64,000 nt of DNA from Burkholderiales bacterium (GTDB lineage Bacteria; Pseudomonadota; Gammaproteobacteria; Burkholderiales; Burkholderiaceae_C). The notes beneath the pieces were generated by a model. The model searched no databases, had not been told where the DNA came from, and saw nothing but the letters and a program-made list of their open reading frames with translations. Positions 1 to 8,805 of this stretch are shown here, one piece after another; within the stretch, counting starts at the first letter, position 1, and each line of letters starts with the position of its first letter. The DNA is taken from positions 343,041-407,040 of the forward strand of contig CANJJE010000002.1 in NCBI GenBank assembly GCA_947474755.1, in the 5' to 3' direction. A program made the translations under genes and the position numbers.

Positions 1-444
1 CATGACATTGCTGCCGACAGATACCAGCGAGTGGCCGAGGTCGCTTCGAGCGATCGAAACGCTGGCCTGCGCACGCGGCGTGGGTTTGGCGAGGCCTTGT
101 TCCACCGCACGAAGCAGCTTCTGCAAGGTGATCGGCTTTTCGAGGAAAGCGATGGCGCCGTTCTTGGTGGCCTCGACGGCGGTGTCGATGGTGCCGTGGC
201 CGCTCATCATGATCACCGGCATGGTCAGCAATGCGCAGGCGTTCCATTCCTTGAGCAGCGTGACGCCGTCCACGTCGGGCATCCAGATGTCGAGCAGCAC
301 CAGATCGGGGCGGGTCCGTTCGCGGGCTGCGCGCGCCTGTGCTGCGTTTTCCGCAAGTTCAACGGAATGACCTTCGTCGGTCAGGATCTCGGACAACAGC
401 GCTCGGATACCGAGCTCGTCGTCGACAACTAGGATGGTGGCCAT
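1..444 (-). CDS. ntrX: NtrX-type sigma-54 response regulator, N-terminal part (cut by window edge)
   Basis: Only the first 148 codons are in the window; the gene runs off the left edge. The receiver domain is clear: acidic pair D8/D9, phospho-acceptor D52 in a VLLDIWMPDVDG motif, the MMSGHGT segment and the lysine of FLEKPIT. The following residues begin the linker to a sigma-54 AAA+ domain, which lies outside the window. It starts 6 bp after the stop of the NtrY-type kinase, so the two form a two-component pair. NtrYX systems respond to nitrogen or redox conditions; which applies here is not visible. The regulator family is firm; the NtrX name rests on the partner gene. Confidence 0.88.
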   Translation of the reverse strand, partial: MATILVVDDELGIRALLSEILTDEGHSVELAENAAQARAARERTRPDLVLLDIWMPDVDGVTLLKEWNACALLTMPVIMMSGHGTIDTAVEATKNGAIAFLEKPITLQKLLRAVEQGLAKPTPRAQASVSIARSDLGHSLVSVGSNVM

Positions 445-450
445 GAACTC

Positions 451-2805
451 TCAGTGCACGGTGTCGACGCCAGGGGACGCCGCCGCAGTGTGCGCGTTTA
501 TCGGCGCGAATTTGGAAAATGATAACGAAACTTGCGCGCCTTGAATCATCGCCGTTCCCGATGTGGCCTCGCCGTCGCCCGTCCCATCGGTGGGACCGGC
601 TTCCAGATTGACGAGTCGAACGCGCGCACCGTGCTCGTCGGCGATTTTCTTGACCACGGCGAGGCCGAGGCCGGTTCCCTTGCTCTTCGTGGTGACGTAA
701 GGCTCGAACGCGCGTTTGAGCACCTTGTCGGGGAAGCCCGGGCCGTTGTCGGTGACGTGCAGCCGTACCACCCGCACGGCGCCCTGCTCGGTGCGGGCGA
801 CTTCGGTGCGGACCCTCACGCAAGGTTGCTGCTGTGAATGCAGCATCAAAGGATCGGCCACCGCATCGAGCGCGTTCTGCACCAGGTTATGGATGACCTG
901 TCGCAACTGAGTGGCGTCGCCGACGATCAGCGGCAGATCGTGCGCCGCTGTGAAGATCAGGGTGCCGGCTTCCTGCGCGGTGGCATAAAGCGTCAGCACC
1001 TCGTTGACGAGCACGTTCAGGTCCAGCGGCCTCAACCTCGCGGCGGGCAGCCGCGCGTAGTCGCGAAACTCATTGACCAGCGTCTTCATTGCCTGCACCT
1101 GATTGACGATCGTGCCGACCGATCGCGCCAGCATCGCCTGGTCTGCGCCTTCGAGTTTGCCGGCGAGCTTGTGCTCCAGGCGCTCGGCCGACAATTGGAT
1201 CGGCGTCAGCGGGTTCTTGATCTCGTGGGCCAGCCGACGCGCCACTTCTCCCCAGGCTTCGATCCTCTGGGCCGAGACCACCTCGGTGATGTCGTCGAAG
1301 ACGATCAGCCTCGCACCCTCAGGCATCGCGGCGCCCCGCACCAGCAGCGTCAACGTGTCACGGTCCGGCCCGGCTTGCAGCTCGAAGGCCTCCTGCCAGT
1401 GGTCTCGCTCTCCGGTGTCCAGGCGGTCGGCATGCATCTCGAAGCGTTGCCACACCGCTGCGGCGAAGTCCTCGAGCCCTTCGACTTCGGCCAGCCGTCT
1501 GCCCCGGTAGGCGCCCAACGGCAAGCGCACGATGCGCGTCGCACCCGGATTCACGGTGTCGATGCGCCCTTGGCGGTCGAACACGATCACGCCAGCGGTC
1601 AGGTTGTCGAGGATCGTCTGCAGGTTTGCCCTTGCGCCTTCGACCTGCGAGACACTGCGCTGTACCAGTGCGCGGGCCTCTGACAGCTGTTCGGTCATGT
1701 CGGCGAATGAGCGCGTCAGCCCTCCCAACTCGTCGCGTGAGTCGAACACCTGCTTGACGCCCAGATCGCCTTGCGCGACCTGCCGCACGCCGTCGGCCAG
1801 CATCAACAGTGGCCTGGCGATCTGGTTTGACAGCGTCAGTGCCAGCAGGAGCGCACCGAACACCGCGAGGATCAGCGTCAGTGTCAGCGTGCCGATGTAC
1901 ATCTCGCGCAGGCCCTCGCGCGCCAGAGAGCGCTGCTGGTACTCGCGGTAAGCCGTCTGCACCGCCAGCGCGTTGCTGGCCAGTTCGGCGGGCAGCCGTG
2001 TCGTGACCATCAGATAGCGTTCCTGTGGCGTCAGTGCGATGCCGGTGCTGGGCAGGTAGGCCAGCGCACGGATGCGCGCCTGGCCGGTGTTCGGGATCGA
2101 CGGCGTGGCGCCGCTGCTGTCCCCGGCCGCCGAGGGGTCATCGTCCAGTCCTTCGAGTTGGGCAGTCGCACGTCCGTCGCGCGCATTGCGCAAGAGCGAC
2201 AGCGAGGGGCGATCGGGTCCCAGCAACTCGGCCGACCTGTCGGCCGACAGCAGCACCTGGCCAACGCCGTTGACGATCGCCACGTTCTGTGCGGACAAGT
2301 CTTCGCGCAAGCGCTCCAGCGCCATGGCCTGGACATCGCCGCGGCCTTCCCCCAGGCGGTCGGCGGCAAGCTGGGTCTTGCTGGCGAGGTCATTGATCTG
2401 GCTGTCGAGCGTGCCTCGGCCGAGTGCCAGTCCGGCGTCAAGCGCACCTTCCACCTTCACGTCGAACCAGCTCTCGATGCCCCGTGAGACGAACTGGTAG
2501 CTCACCGTGTAGATCAACACGCCCGGCAACACGCTGACCAACGCGAAGATGGCCGCCAGCTTCAGCAGCAGCCGGCTGCCGAACTTGCCTCGCTGGACAC
2601 GCACCAGCAGCCGCGTCGCGGCGATGCCGATGACCAGCATCAGCAGGCCAGCCACCAGCAGGTTGACCCAGAACAACCACTGGAAATGCCTTTCGTACAA
2701 CAGGCGGTTGTCAGTGGCGATGGACAGCAGGAATGCCAGCACCATGGCGACGCCTGTCGCCGCGACGAGGGAGACGATCAACGCCCAGCGGGTGGATTTT
2801 TTCAT
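451..2805 (-). CDS. ntrY: NtrY-type sensor histidine kinase
   Basis: A 784-residue inner-membrane sensor kinase. The N-terminus carries several hydrophobic segments (first helix directly after MKKSTRW), a periplasmic loop, a further helix, a HAMP linker (IARPLLMLADGVRQVAQGDL), a PAS domain starting near LQTILDNLTAGVIVFD, a HisKA domain with the phospho-accepting His in RLAHEIKNPLTPIQLSAERL, and a HATPase domain with NALDAV, DNGPGFP and GTGLGLAVV. I chose the ATG at 2805 because the longer open frame extends into the DUF4390 gene and the usual NtrY N-terminal helix begins here. It lies 17 bp downstream of the DUF4390 gene and 6 bp upstream of ntrX. Length matches NtrY proteins. Confidence 0.93.
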   Translation of the reverse strand: MKKSTRWALIVSLVAATGVAMVLAFLLSIATDNRLLYERHFQWLFWVNLLVAGLLMLVIGIAATRLLVRVQRGKFGSRLLLKLAAIFALVSVLPGVLIYTVSYQFVSRGIESWFDVKVEGALDAGLALGRGTLDSQINDLASKTQLAADRLGEGRGDVQAMALERLREDLSAQNVAIVNGVGQVLLSADRSAELLGPDRPSLSLLRNARDGRATAQLEGLDDDPSAAGDSSGATPSIPNTGQARIRALAYLPSTGIALTPQERYLMVTTRLPAELASNALAVQTAYREYQQRSLAREGLREMYIGTLTLTLILAVFGALLLALTLSNQIARPLLMLADGVRQVAQGDLGVKQVFDSRDELGGLTRSFADMTEQLSEARALVQRSVSQVEGARANLQTILDNLTAGVIVFDRQGRIDTVNPGATRIVRLPLGAYRGRRLAEVEGLEDFAAAVWQRFEMHADRLDTGERDHWQEAFELQAGPDRDTLTLLVRGAAMPEGARLIVFDDITEVVSAQRIEAWGEVARRLAHEIKNPLTPIQLSAERLEHKLAGKLEGADQAMLARSVGTIVNQVQAMKTLVNEFRDYARLPAARLRPLDLNVLVNEVLTLYATAQEAGTLIFTAAHDLPLIVGDATQLRQVIHNLVQNALDAVADPLMLHSQQQPCVRVRTEVARTEQGAVRVVRLHVTDNGPGFPDKVLKRAFEPYVTTKSKGTGLGLAVVKKIADEHGARVRLVNLEAGPTDGTGDGEATSGTAMIQGAQVSLSFSKFAPINAHTAAASPGVDTVH

Positions 2806-2822
2806 CTGCGCCCGCGGTGTTC

Positions 2823-3437
2823 CTAGGGCCCGCTCACGCGCTGGGTCTTCTCGATCAGCAGGTTCCAGTCGGGCTGCCCGCCGATGCCGATCTGCATCGG
2901 GCGTGGCAGCAAGCCGGTGTCCAGCTTGTAGCTGAACTCCACATACAGGGCCTCGCTGTCGCTGATCTGCCCTGGCTCGGCCAGCTTCCAGCGCCCGATG
3001 CGGCTCACCGTTGTCACCGCTTCGTTCAGGTTGTCGAAGCTCTGGCTCAGCCCGCCGAAGCTCACTCGGTAGTTGCGGGTCAGCGGCTGGTAAGACAGGC
3101 GCCACGTCCGCGATGCCGACGCGACGCGACGATCAGGCCAGTAACGGCGGTTGTGGAAGACCGAGGCATCGGCAACGAAATAGATCGGCACGCCCTTGTG
3201 CAGTGCGTCTTCGACGGTGCGCGGCAGCTCGAAACGTACAGCGACATCGAGCAGCAGCCCCTCCTCGTTTCGCGTCGTCTCGAAGTGGCTCAGCTCAGGC
3301 GCTTGCGCCGACAAACCCCAGCAGGTGGCCGCACTGAGCAACAGCCACGCGACCATCCAGCAGGACAACGGCGACCACCACCGGGCGAACATCGCGCCCG
3401 GTGGGTGGGGGCCGCCATTCGTCGGGTTGCGTTGCAC
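2823..3437 (-). CDS. DUF4390 domain protein
   Basis: A 204-residue exported or membrane-anchored protein. After a short basic lead there is one hydrophobic segment (about residues 22-42), then a soluble domain with aromatic-rich strands (FVADASVFHNRRYWPDRRV, WRLSYQPLTRNYRVSFG) typical of DUF4390. Function is unknown. Proteins of this family sit between rsmB and ntrY in many Burkholderiales, as here, so a role linked to the kinase's periplasmic side is possible but is inference. The start shown is a GTG 8 bp after the rsmB stop; an ATG at 3392 just before the hydrophobic segment is an alternative. Neither start has a clear ribosome binding site. Confidence 0.8.
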   Translation of the reverse strand: MQRNPTNGGPHPPGAMFARWWSPLSCWMVAWLLLSAATCWGLSAQAPELSHFETTRNEEGLLLDVAVRFELPRTVEDALHKGVPIYFVADASVFHNRRYWPDRRVASASRTWRLSYQPLTRNYRVSFGGLSQSFDNLNEAVTTVSRIGRWKLAEPGQISDSEALYVEFSYKLDTGLLPRPMQIGIGGQPDWNLLIEKTQRVSGP

Positions 3438-3445
3438 GATGGGTC

Positions 3446-4825
3446 TCAGGTTTTGTGAAGCAGGGCGTAGAAGAAGCCGTCGCCTGCGGGCGCGGGATCG
3501 AGGCCCGCCGTGACCGCCTCATTGTCGGGCAGGGGGAGCAGATGACCGGGCGATGAGGGTGCGGGGAGCAGGCATGCATCTCTCTGGCGTTGCAAAAAAG
3601 CATCGATCTGCGCAGCGCCCTCGGCCTTGAAAACCGAACAGGTGCAGTACAGCAGTCGACCGCCCCGCTTGAGCAAGGGCCACAGCGCGTCGAGCATCTT
3701 CGCCTGCAGTGCGGCCAGCGTCGGCACGTCGCTGGCACGGCGCAGCCAGCGCACGTCCGGGTGGCGCCGTACGATGCCCGAGGCGGTACACGGTGCGTCG
3801 AGCAGGATGGCGTCGAAGGGCTGCCCGTCCCACCAGCTCTGGGGGCGGCTCGCATCACCTGCCTGCGTCGTTGCTTTCAGGTGCAGGCGTTGCAGCGCCT
3901 CGTCAACGCGCGCCAGCCGTTTCGCATCGTGGTCGAGCGCCAGCAGATCGAGGCTGGCCAGCTCCAGCAGATGGGCCGTCTTGCCGCCCGGCGCGGCGCA
4001 GGCGTCGAGCACCCTGGCCCCTGGTGGCAGCATGGTGCCGGCCAGCAACAGGGGCGCAGCCAACTGTGCGGCGGCGTCCTGCACCGACACATCGCCGTCG
4101 GCAAAGCCTGGCAGGCGGCCCACCGGACACGGCGTGTTCAGCACCACCCCATGCTCCCCGACCGCTCGACCCGGTATTCCCGCATCGCTCAGGCGTTGCA
4201 GGTAGGCGGCGACAGTGCCACGCCGGGTGTTGACGCGCAGTGTCATTGGCGGGCGGCGGTCGTTGGCCGCCAGCAAGTCCTGCCAGTGGTCGGGCCAGTC
4301 GGCCTGCAACCGTTCGACCCACCACTCGGGATGGTTGGTGCGCCCTGGCACCGTGCGCTGCACGACGTCGAGCACCGCCGCTCGCTCCCGAATGAAGCGG
4401 CGCAGCACGGCATTGACGAACGCCGAGCTCGCGACCAGCCGCTGGCGTGCGACGGTGACCGCGTGATCGACCAGCGTGTGATCCGCGTAGGGTGAATCTC
4501 CGTCCGGCCACAACAGTGCCAGGGCGCACAACAGCAGCGCCTCGATCGATTTCGGCGGTGCTTTCGGCGCCAGCCACACGCGGGCGGCCTGGGCCTGCCC
4601 GAGGCGCCGCAACACATGGAAGCTCAGCGACTGCACGCCGGGCCGCAATTCGCTCGGACAGTGGGCCAGTGCCTCGGTCAGCGAGCGCCCGGCGCGCACT
4701 GCCTCGATCGCGTCGGCGGTGTGGCCGAGCAGCCGGGACAGCGGAGGTGCGGGCTTGCCAGTGCCATCAGGGGGTGTGGCGGTGCCATCGGGATTCACCC
4801 GGACAAGTCTACGGGCAGGGCCCAT
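3446..4825 (-). CDS. rsmB: 16S rRNA (cytosine-967-C5)-methyltransferase RsmB
   Basis: Methylates C967 of 16S rRNA using S-adenosylmethionine. An N-terminal NusB-like helical domain (LSRLLGHTADAIEAVRAGRS onward, with FVNAVLRRFIRE) is followed by the Rossmann methyltransferase domain. Visible motifs are DACAAPGGKTAHLLEL for SAM binding, DAPCTASG with the PC cysteine, and YCTCSVFKAEG with the catalytic TCS cysteine. I use the ATG at 4825, which has an AGGCAGG five bases upstream; ATGs at 4855 and 4840 are also open. First gene of the operon with DUF4390 and ntrYX; folE diverges a few tens of bases away, so their promoters must be close or overlapping. Confidence 0.92.
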   Translation of the reverse strand: MGPARRLVRVNPDGTATPPDGTGKPAPPLSRLLGHTADAIEAVRAGRSLTEALAHCPSELRPGVQSLSFHVLRRLGQAQAARVWLAPKAPPKSIEALLLCALALLWPDGDSPYADHTLVDHAVTVARQRLVASSAFVNAVLRRFIRERAAVLDVVQRTVPGRTNHPEWWVERLQADWPDHWQDLLAANDRRPPMTLRVNTRRGTVAAYLQRLSDAGIPGRAVGEHGVVLNTPCPVGRLPGFADGDVSVQDAAAQLAAPLLLAGTMLPPGARVLDACAAPGGKTAHLLELASLDLLALDHDAKRLARVDEALQRLHLKATTQAGDASRPQSWWDGQPFDAILLDAPCTASGIVRRHPDVRWLRRASDVPTLAALQAKMLDALWPLLKRGGRLLYCTCSVFKAEGAAQIDAFLQRQRDACLLPAPSSPGHLLPLPDNEAVTAGLDPAPAGDGFFYALLHKT

Positions 4826-4875
4826 GATGGCCTGCCTCATGTGGGCGGTGCCCAAGCTGGGTTACGCTTCGAGGG

Positions 4876-5637
4876 ATGAAGCCCGAAACGCCGCCCATGC
4901 CCACGCTCTCTGCGCTGGACTCACGCACCACCTTCAAGGACGAGGAAGAGCTGGCGCAGTTGAGCGCATCTCAGCGAATCCGCTACCGCCTTGTCGGCGC
5001 CGATTGCCGCTACCACGCCAACGACAACATCTCGGCCTATATCAAGGAGGGCGAGCTCGAGGAGCTGAAGGCCGAAGTGCAGGCCAAGCTTCAGGAAGTT
5101 CTGGAAGCGCTGGTCATCGACACCGACAGTGACCACAACACCCACGACACCGCCCGGCGGGTCGCCAAGATGTTCCTGACCGAGATATTCCGGGGTCGTT
5201 ACACGCCGATGCCCGAGGTGACCGAGTTCCCCAACATCACGCGCCTGAACGAGTTGATGATCGTCGGCCCGGTCACGGTGCGCAGCGCCTGTTCGCACCA
5301 CCTGTGCCCGATCATGGGTCGCGTGTGGATAGGCATCCTTCCGAACGAGCATTCGAATCTGATCGGGCTGTCCAAGTACGCTCGCATCTGTGAATGGATC
5401 ATGAGCCGTCCGCAGATCCAGGAAGAAGCGGTGACGATGCTGGCCAATGAATTGCAAGGTCGAGTCAAGCCAGACGGCCTGGCCATCGTGATGGAAGCGG
5501 ATCATTTCTGCATGCGCTGGCGAGGCGTCAAGGACACCGGCGCAAAGATGATCAACAGCGTGATGCGCGGGTCATTCCTGAAAGACGCGAACCTGCGGCG
5601 CGAGTTCCTGTCGTTGCTTGATCGCCAGAAGGCCTGA
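4876..5637 (+). CDS. folE: GTP cyclohydrolase I
   Basis: Converts GTP to 7,8-dihydroneopterin triphosphate, the first step of folate and tetrahydrobiopterin-type pteridine synthesis. The 253-residue protein has the type I core: DNTHD-like segment, FRGRYTPMPEVTEFPN, the zinc site SACSHHLCPI (C139, H142) with the third ligand in DHFCMRWRGV, and the conserved end FLKDANLRREFLSLL. About 80 residues of variable N-terminus precede the core. The ATG at 4876 has only GAGGG directly against it, so an internal ATG at 4897 is possible. It diverges from rsmB and is followed after 33 bp by the BLUF gene. Confidence 0.95.
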   Translation: MKPETPPMPTLSALDSRTTFKDEEELAQLSASQRIRYRLVGADCRYHANDNISAYIKEGELEELKAEVQAKLQEVLEALVIDTDSDHNTHDTARRVAKMFLTEIFRGRYTPMPEVTEFPNITRLNELMIVGPVTVRSACSHHLCPIMGRVWIGILPNEHSNLIGLSKYARICEWIMSRPQIQEEAVTMLANELQGRVKPDGLAIVMEADHFCMRWRGVKDTGAKMINSVMRGSFLKDANLRREFLSLLDRQKA

Positions 5638-5670
5638 GATGCCACCCGTGTCCTCACCCAGGAGAATTTC

Positions 5671-6096
5671 ATGCTCGTGCGCTTGATGTACGTCAGCCGC
5701 GCGTCCAACTCGGTGAACCAGAACGAGTTGGTCGCGATCCTGAAGAAGTCGAAAGCCAACAACGGCGGATCCGGTATCACGGGTGTACTGTGTTTTTCAG
5801 CTGGCATCTTCCTGCAGGTGCTCGAAGGTGGACGATCACAGGTCAGCGCGCTGTACAACAAGATCGTCAACGATCCGCGGCACTACGATGTGGTGCTGTT
5901 GAGCTATGAGGAGGTCGGCGAACGCGCGTTTGCCGGCTGGTCCATGGGCCGCGCGAACCTGACGGGGCTGAACCCGGCACTGGTGATGAAGTATTCCGAG
6001 ACGGCCTTGCTGAACCCGTACGCGGTGTCGGGCAAGATGTCCATGGCCTTGTTCAATGAAATGGTCGCCTCGGCGGCGATCATCTGCGACAGCTGA
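5671..6096 (+). CDS. BLUF-domain blue-light photoreceptor (stand-alone)
   Basis: A 141-residue protein consisting of one BLUF domain plus a short C-terminal helical cap. The flavin-site residues are all present with the spacing of AppA: Y7, N31, Q49 (in FLQVLEG), W90 and M92 (in GWSMG). It should therefore bind FAD and respond to blue light. No effector domain is fused, so output must go through a partner protein. A strong AGGAGA lies 6 bases before the ATG. It follows folE in the same direction and faces lemA, with a hairpin between. Family assignment is secure from residues; the biological output is unknown. Confidence 0.93.
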   Translation: MLVRLMYVSRASNSVNQNELVAILKKSKANNGGSGITGVLCFSAGIFLQVLEGGRSQVSALYNKIVNDPRHYDVVLLSYEEVGERAFAGWSMGRANLTGLNPALVMKYSETALLNPYAVSGKMSMALFNEMVASAAIICDS

Positions 6097-6103
6097 TCAA
6101 CAT

Positions 6104-6120
6104 CGGCAGCTCGGCTGCCG
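6104..6120. terminator. Hairpin between convergent BLUF and lemA genes
   Basis: A 7-bp GC-rich stem (CGGCAGC / GCTGCCG) with a 3-base loop sits in the 33-bp gap between two convergent stop codons. It could stop transcription from both sides. There is no T-run on either side, so it is at best an atypical intrinsic terminator. Confidence 0.5.
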
Positions 6121-6129
6121 GATCGATGG

Positions 6130-6675
6130 TCAAAGTGTGCCCGCCACCTGAAAACCGAAGACGGTGGCCACCAGGCGGGTCGGGAACTGGCGGATCGCGT
6201 CGTTGTACGTTCTCGCGGCTGCGTTGAACTGGTTGCGGGCGAAGGCCAGCGTGTTGTCGGCAGCAGCCAGCTGTTCGCTATTGGCCTCGATCTCGAGCCC
6301 GCTCAGGCGCTGCTGCCGGGCCGGCAGCTCGGCCTGCAATCGCAGCCTGGCGGCGATCAAGGTCTCCTCGGCGAGCCGCAGGCCGGTGGCTGCGCTGCCT
6401 GCACTGGGCCGGGCCCGCGCACCGTCGCAGGCCAACTGCAGTTGAGCGCAAGCTGTCAGTACCGCCTCGTACAGCGGCAGCGCTTCGTCGACGACGGCAT
6501 GCAGCCCCTCGGCCCATTGCAGCAGCAGCGCGTGGCGATGCTGCACCTGGGCATCGACCGGCGCAAAGGCCTTGGCGATGTCGTCGCGCAGCGTGATCAA
6601 CCGGTTGTAGGCCCCAACCGCCCAGAACACCAGCACCGCACAGCCTGCCAGCGTCGCAATCTGCGCGTCGGTCAT
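6130..6675 (-). CDS. lemA: LemA family protein
   Basis: A 181-residue protein with one N-terminal membrane helix (about residues 8-22, AGCAVLVFWAVGAYNRLI) followed by a helical domain. The LemA signature YNRLITLRDDIAKAFAPVDAQ is intact, as is the C-terminal TYNDAIRQFPTRLVA. LemA proteins are small membrane-anchored helical bundles of poorly known role, often next to a TPM-domain gene; no such partner is present here. It lies 34 bp downstream of proA on the same strand and may be co-transcribed with it. Family call is firm, function open. Confidence 0.85.
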   Translation of the reverse strand: MTDAQIATLAGCAVLVFWAVGAYNRLITLRDDIAKAFAPVDAQVQHRHALLLQWAEGLHAVVDEALPLYEAVLTACAQLQLACDGARARPSAGSAATGLRLAEETLIAARLRLQAELPARQQRLSGLEIEANSEQLAAADNTLAFARNQFNAAARTYNDAIRQFPTRLVATVFGFQVAGTL

Positions 6676-6709
6676 CGGTCGCGCCCGGAGTTCTGCGCGG
6701 CGCGCAGGA

Positions 6710-7999
6710 TCAAGTGCGAACCTCGCCCTGTCCCAGCACCACCCATTTCAGCGAAGTCAGGCCTTCTAGCCCCACCGGGCCGCGCGCATGCAGCTTGTCG
6801 GTGCTGATGCCGATCTCGGCGCCGAGGCCGTATTCGAAGCCGTCAGCGAAGCGCGTGCTGACATTGACCATCACGCTGGACGAGTCGACTTCGCGCAGGA
6901 AGCGCATGGCGCTCGGGTGGTGCTCGGTCAGGATCGCGTCGGTGTGGTGCGAGCTGTAGCGATTGATGTGCGCAATCGCCGTATCGAGGTCGGCAACCAC
7001 CGCGATGCTGATGATCGGTGCGAGGTACTCCTCGAACCAGTCCTGCTCGGTGGCCGCCACGAGTCTGGCGTTGGGGACTTTCGACAGCAGTGCGAGGCTG
7101 GCCGCATCGCCGCGCATCTCGACGCCCTTGGCGGCGAACACCGCGCCGATGCGCGGCAGGAAGTCAGGCGCAATCGCCGAATGCACCAGCAGCGACTCGG
7201 CGGCGTTGCAGGGGCTGTACTTCTGCGTCTTCGCGTTGTCGGTCACCTTCATGGCGAGCTCGAGGTCCGCGCCGGCATCGACATAGACATGGCAGTTGCC
7301 ATCCAGGTGCTTGATCACCGGCACCCTGGCTTCGCGCGAGATTCGCTCGATCAGCCCCTTGCCGCCGCGCGGGATGATGACGTCGACCGACTCCGGCGAG
7401 GTGATCAGGAAGCCCACCGCCGCACGGTCGGTCGTCTCGACCAGCTGCACCGCCTCGGGCGGCAGCGCGGCTTCGGCCAGCGCAGCCTGCACCCGTTTCC
7501 ACAGCGCGAGGTTGGAGTGGATCGCCTCCGAACCGCCGCGCAGGATGCAGGCATTGCCGCTCTTGATGGCCAGCGACGCCGCTTCGATGGTCACGTTCGG
7601 TCGGCTCTCGTAGATCATCGCGAACACGCCCAGCGGCACCCGCATCTGGCCAACAGAGATGCCGCTCGGCCGCTGACGCAGGTGGGTGATCTCGCCAATC
7701 GGGTCAGGCATCGCAGCGATCTGCTCACAGCCTTCAGCCACCGTCTCGATGATCTTTGGCGTGAGCTTCAGCCGATCGAGCAGCGGCCCGGACGTACCGG
7801 CAGCGGTAGCAGCTTCCAGATCGCGTACGTTGGCACTGACCAGAGCCTCGACATCGGCGCGCAGCAGCCGGGCCAGCGCCATCAGCGCCTGATTCCTCGA
7901 GGCTGTTGACGACGCTGCCATCTGGGCACTGGCAGCGCGGGCGCAAGCACCCATGCGGGCAACGACATCTTTCAGGTCGGGTGCGTTCATGGTGTTCAT
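6710..7999 (-). CDS. proA: Glutamate-5-semialdehyde dehydrogenase (gamma-glutamyl phosphate reductase)
   Basis: NADPH-dependent reduction of gamma-glutamyl phosphate to glutamate 5-semialdehyde in proline synthesis. The 429-residue protein aligns with ProA throughout: [34 protein letters not shown], the [11 protein letters not shown] stretch, the catalytic cysteine in [14 protein letters not shown], and the C-terminal [20 protein letters not shown]. Start could be the ATG at 7999 or 7990. proB is not in the window. lemA follows on the same strand after 34 bp; about 160 bp without a recognisable gene separates it from metW. Confidence 0.96.
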   Translation of the reverse strand: MNTMNAPDLKDVVARMGACARAASAQMAASSTASRNQALMALARLLRADVEALVSANVRDLEAATAAGTSGPLLDRLKLTPKIIETVAEGCEQIAAMPDPIGEITHLRQRPSGISVGQMRVPLGVFAMIYESRPNVTIEAASLAIKSGNACILRGGSEAIHSNLALWKRVQAALAEAALPPEAVQLVETTDRAAVGFLITSPESVDVIIPRGGKGLIERISREARVPVIKHLDGNCHVYVDAGADLELAMKVTDNAKTQKYSPCNAAESLLVHSAIAPDFLPRIGAVFAAKGVEMRGDAASLALLSKVPNARLVAATEQDWFEEYLAPIISIAVVADLDTAIAHINRYSSHHTDAILTEHHPSAMRFLREVDSSSVMVNVSTRFADGFEYGLGAEIGISTDKLHARGPVGLEGLTSLKWVVLGQGEVRT

Positions 8000-8162
8000 T
8001 GTCCCAAATTCGATGTGCTTCCGCCTTTGCGCCGGGCTGCCGAGGGGCCGGGGGGCATGAGCGCAACACAGCGGCCCGCTGCAGCACTCACGCCACGAGC
8101 GGCGCTGGACGCCTGCCTGGCCGGCCTGGCGCTGCCGAAGCCTATGTCCCGCGCCACAACGG

Positions 8163-8747
8163 CTAGGTGCGTTCGAACTTGAACACTGCGACGCTGGCCA
8201 TCAGGTTCGGCCAGCGCCGTACGCACTCACCTTGCTGGATGCCGAACGCATCGAGGATGCGCAAGCCGCAGCGGCGCGCCAGCACTTCAAAGTCGGCGTA
8301 GGTGCTGACGCGGATGTTCGGCGTGTCGTACCACTCGTAGGGCAGCGCCTTCGTCACCGGCATGTGCCCGCGCAGCACACTCAGACGGTTCGCCCAGTGT
8401 GCGAAATTCGGGAAGCTGACGATGCCGATACGGCCGACACGCGCCGTCTCCAGAAGCATTCGCTCGGTATTGCGCAGGTGTTGCAACGTGTCGACCTGAA
8501 GCACGACATCGAAGCTCTGGTCCCCGAAGATGGCCAGTCCTTCCTCGAGGTTCAACTGGATCACGTTGACGCCGCGTTGCTCGCAGGCCAGCACATTCGC
8601 GTCGGCAATCTCGATGCCGTAGCCTGTGCATTCGCGGCGGTCGCGCAGGTAGGCGAGCGTCTGGCCCGACCCGCAACCAAGGTCGAGCACGCGCGACCCG
8701 CTCGGCACCAGGTCGGCTATCAGTTCGAGGTCCTGCCGATCGCTCAT
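8163..8747 (-). CDS. metW: Methionine biosynthesis protein MetW
   Basis: A 194-residue class I SAM-dependent methyltransferase-like protein. The SAM motif [15 protein letters not shown] is clear, followed by [12 protein letters not shown] and SFPNFAHW, typical of MetW. MetW is found with MetX and is needed for full homoserine acyltransferase activity in several bacteria. It starts 58 bp after the metX stop on the same strand, so it should share the riboswitch-controlled metX transcript. The ampG gene that often follows in this order is absent here. Confidence 0.93.
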   Translation of the reverse strand: MSDRQDLELIADLVPSGSRVLDLGCGSGQTLAYLRDRRECTGYGIEIADANVLACEQRGVNVIQLNLEEGLAIFGDQSFDVVLQVDTLQHLRNTERMLLETARVGRIGIVSFPNFAHWANRLSVLRGHMPVTKALPYEWYDTPNIRVSTYADFEVLARRCGLRILDAFGIQQGECVRRWPNLMASVAVFKFERT

Positions 8748-8805
8748 GGGACGACCTTCTGAGCAGCGGTCTGCTCGAAAAGCGATGGAGACCGGCCCGG
8801 CGCGT

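Noticed and set aside
4921..5505. Long open frames antisense to folE and to most other genes (for example opposite purB, mmsA, codA, fadD)
   Set aside because: They are shadows produced by high GC at third positions. Their translations are rich in Arg, Gly and His, match no family, and lie opposite genes with clear motifs.
8000..8162. Possible remnant of ampG or another gene between proA and metW
   Set aside because: The gap is GC-rich and open in several frames, but no residue pattern of AmpG or any other family could be traced.
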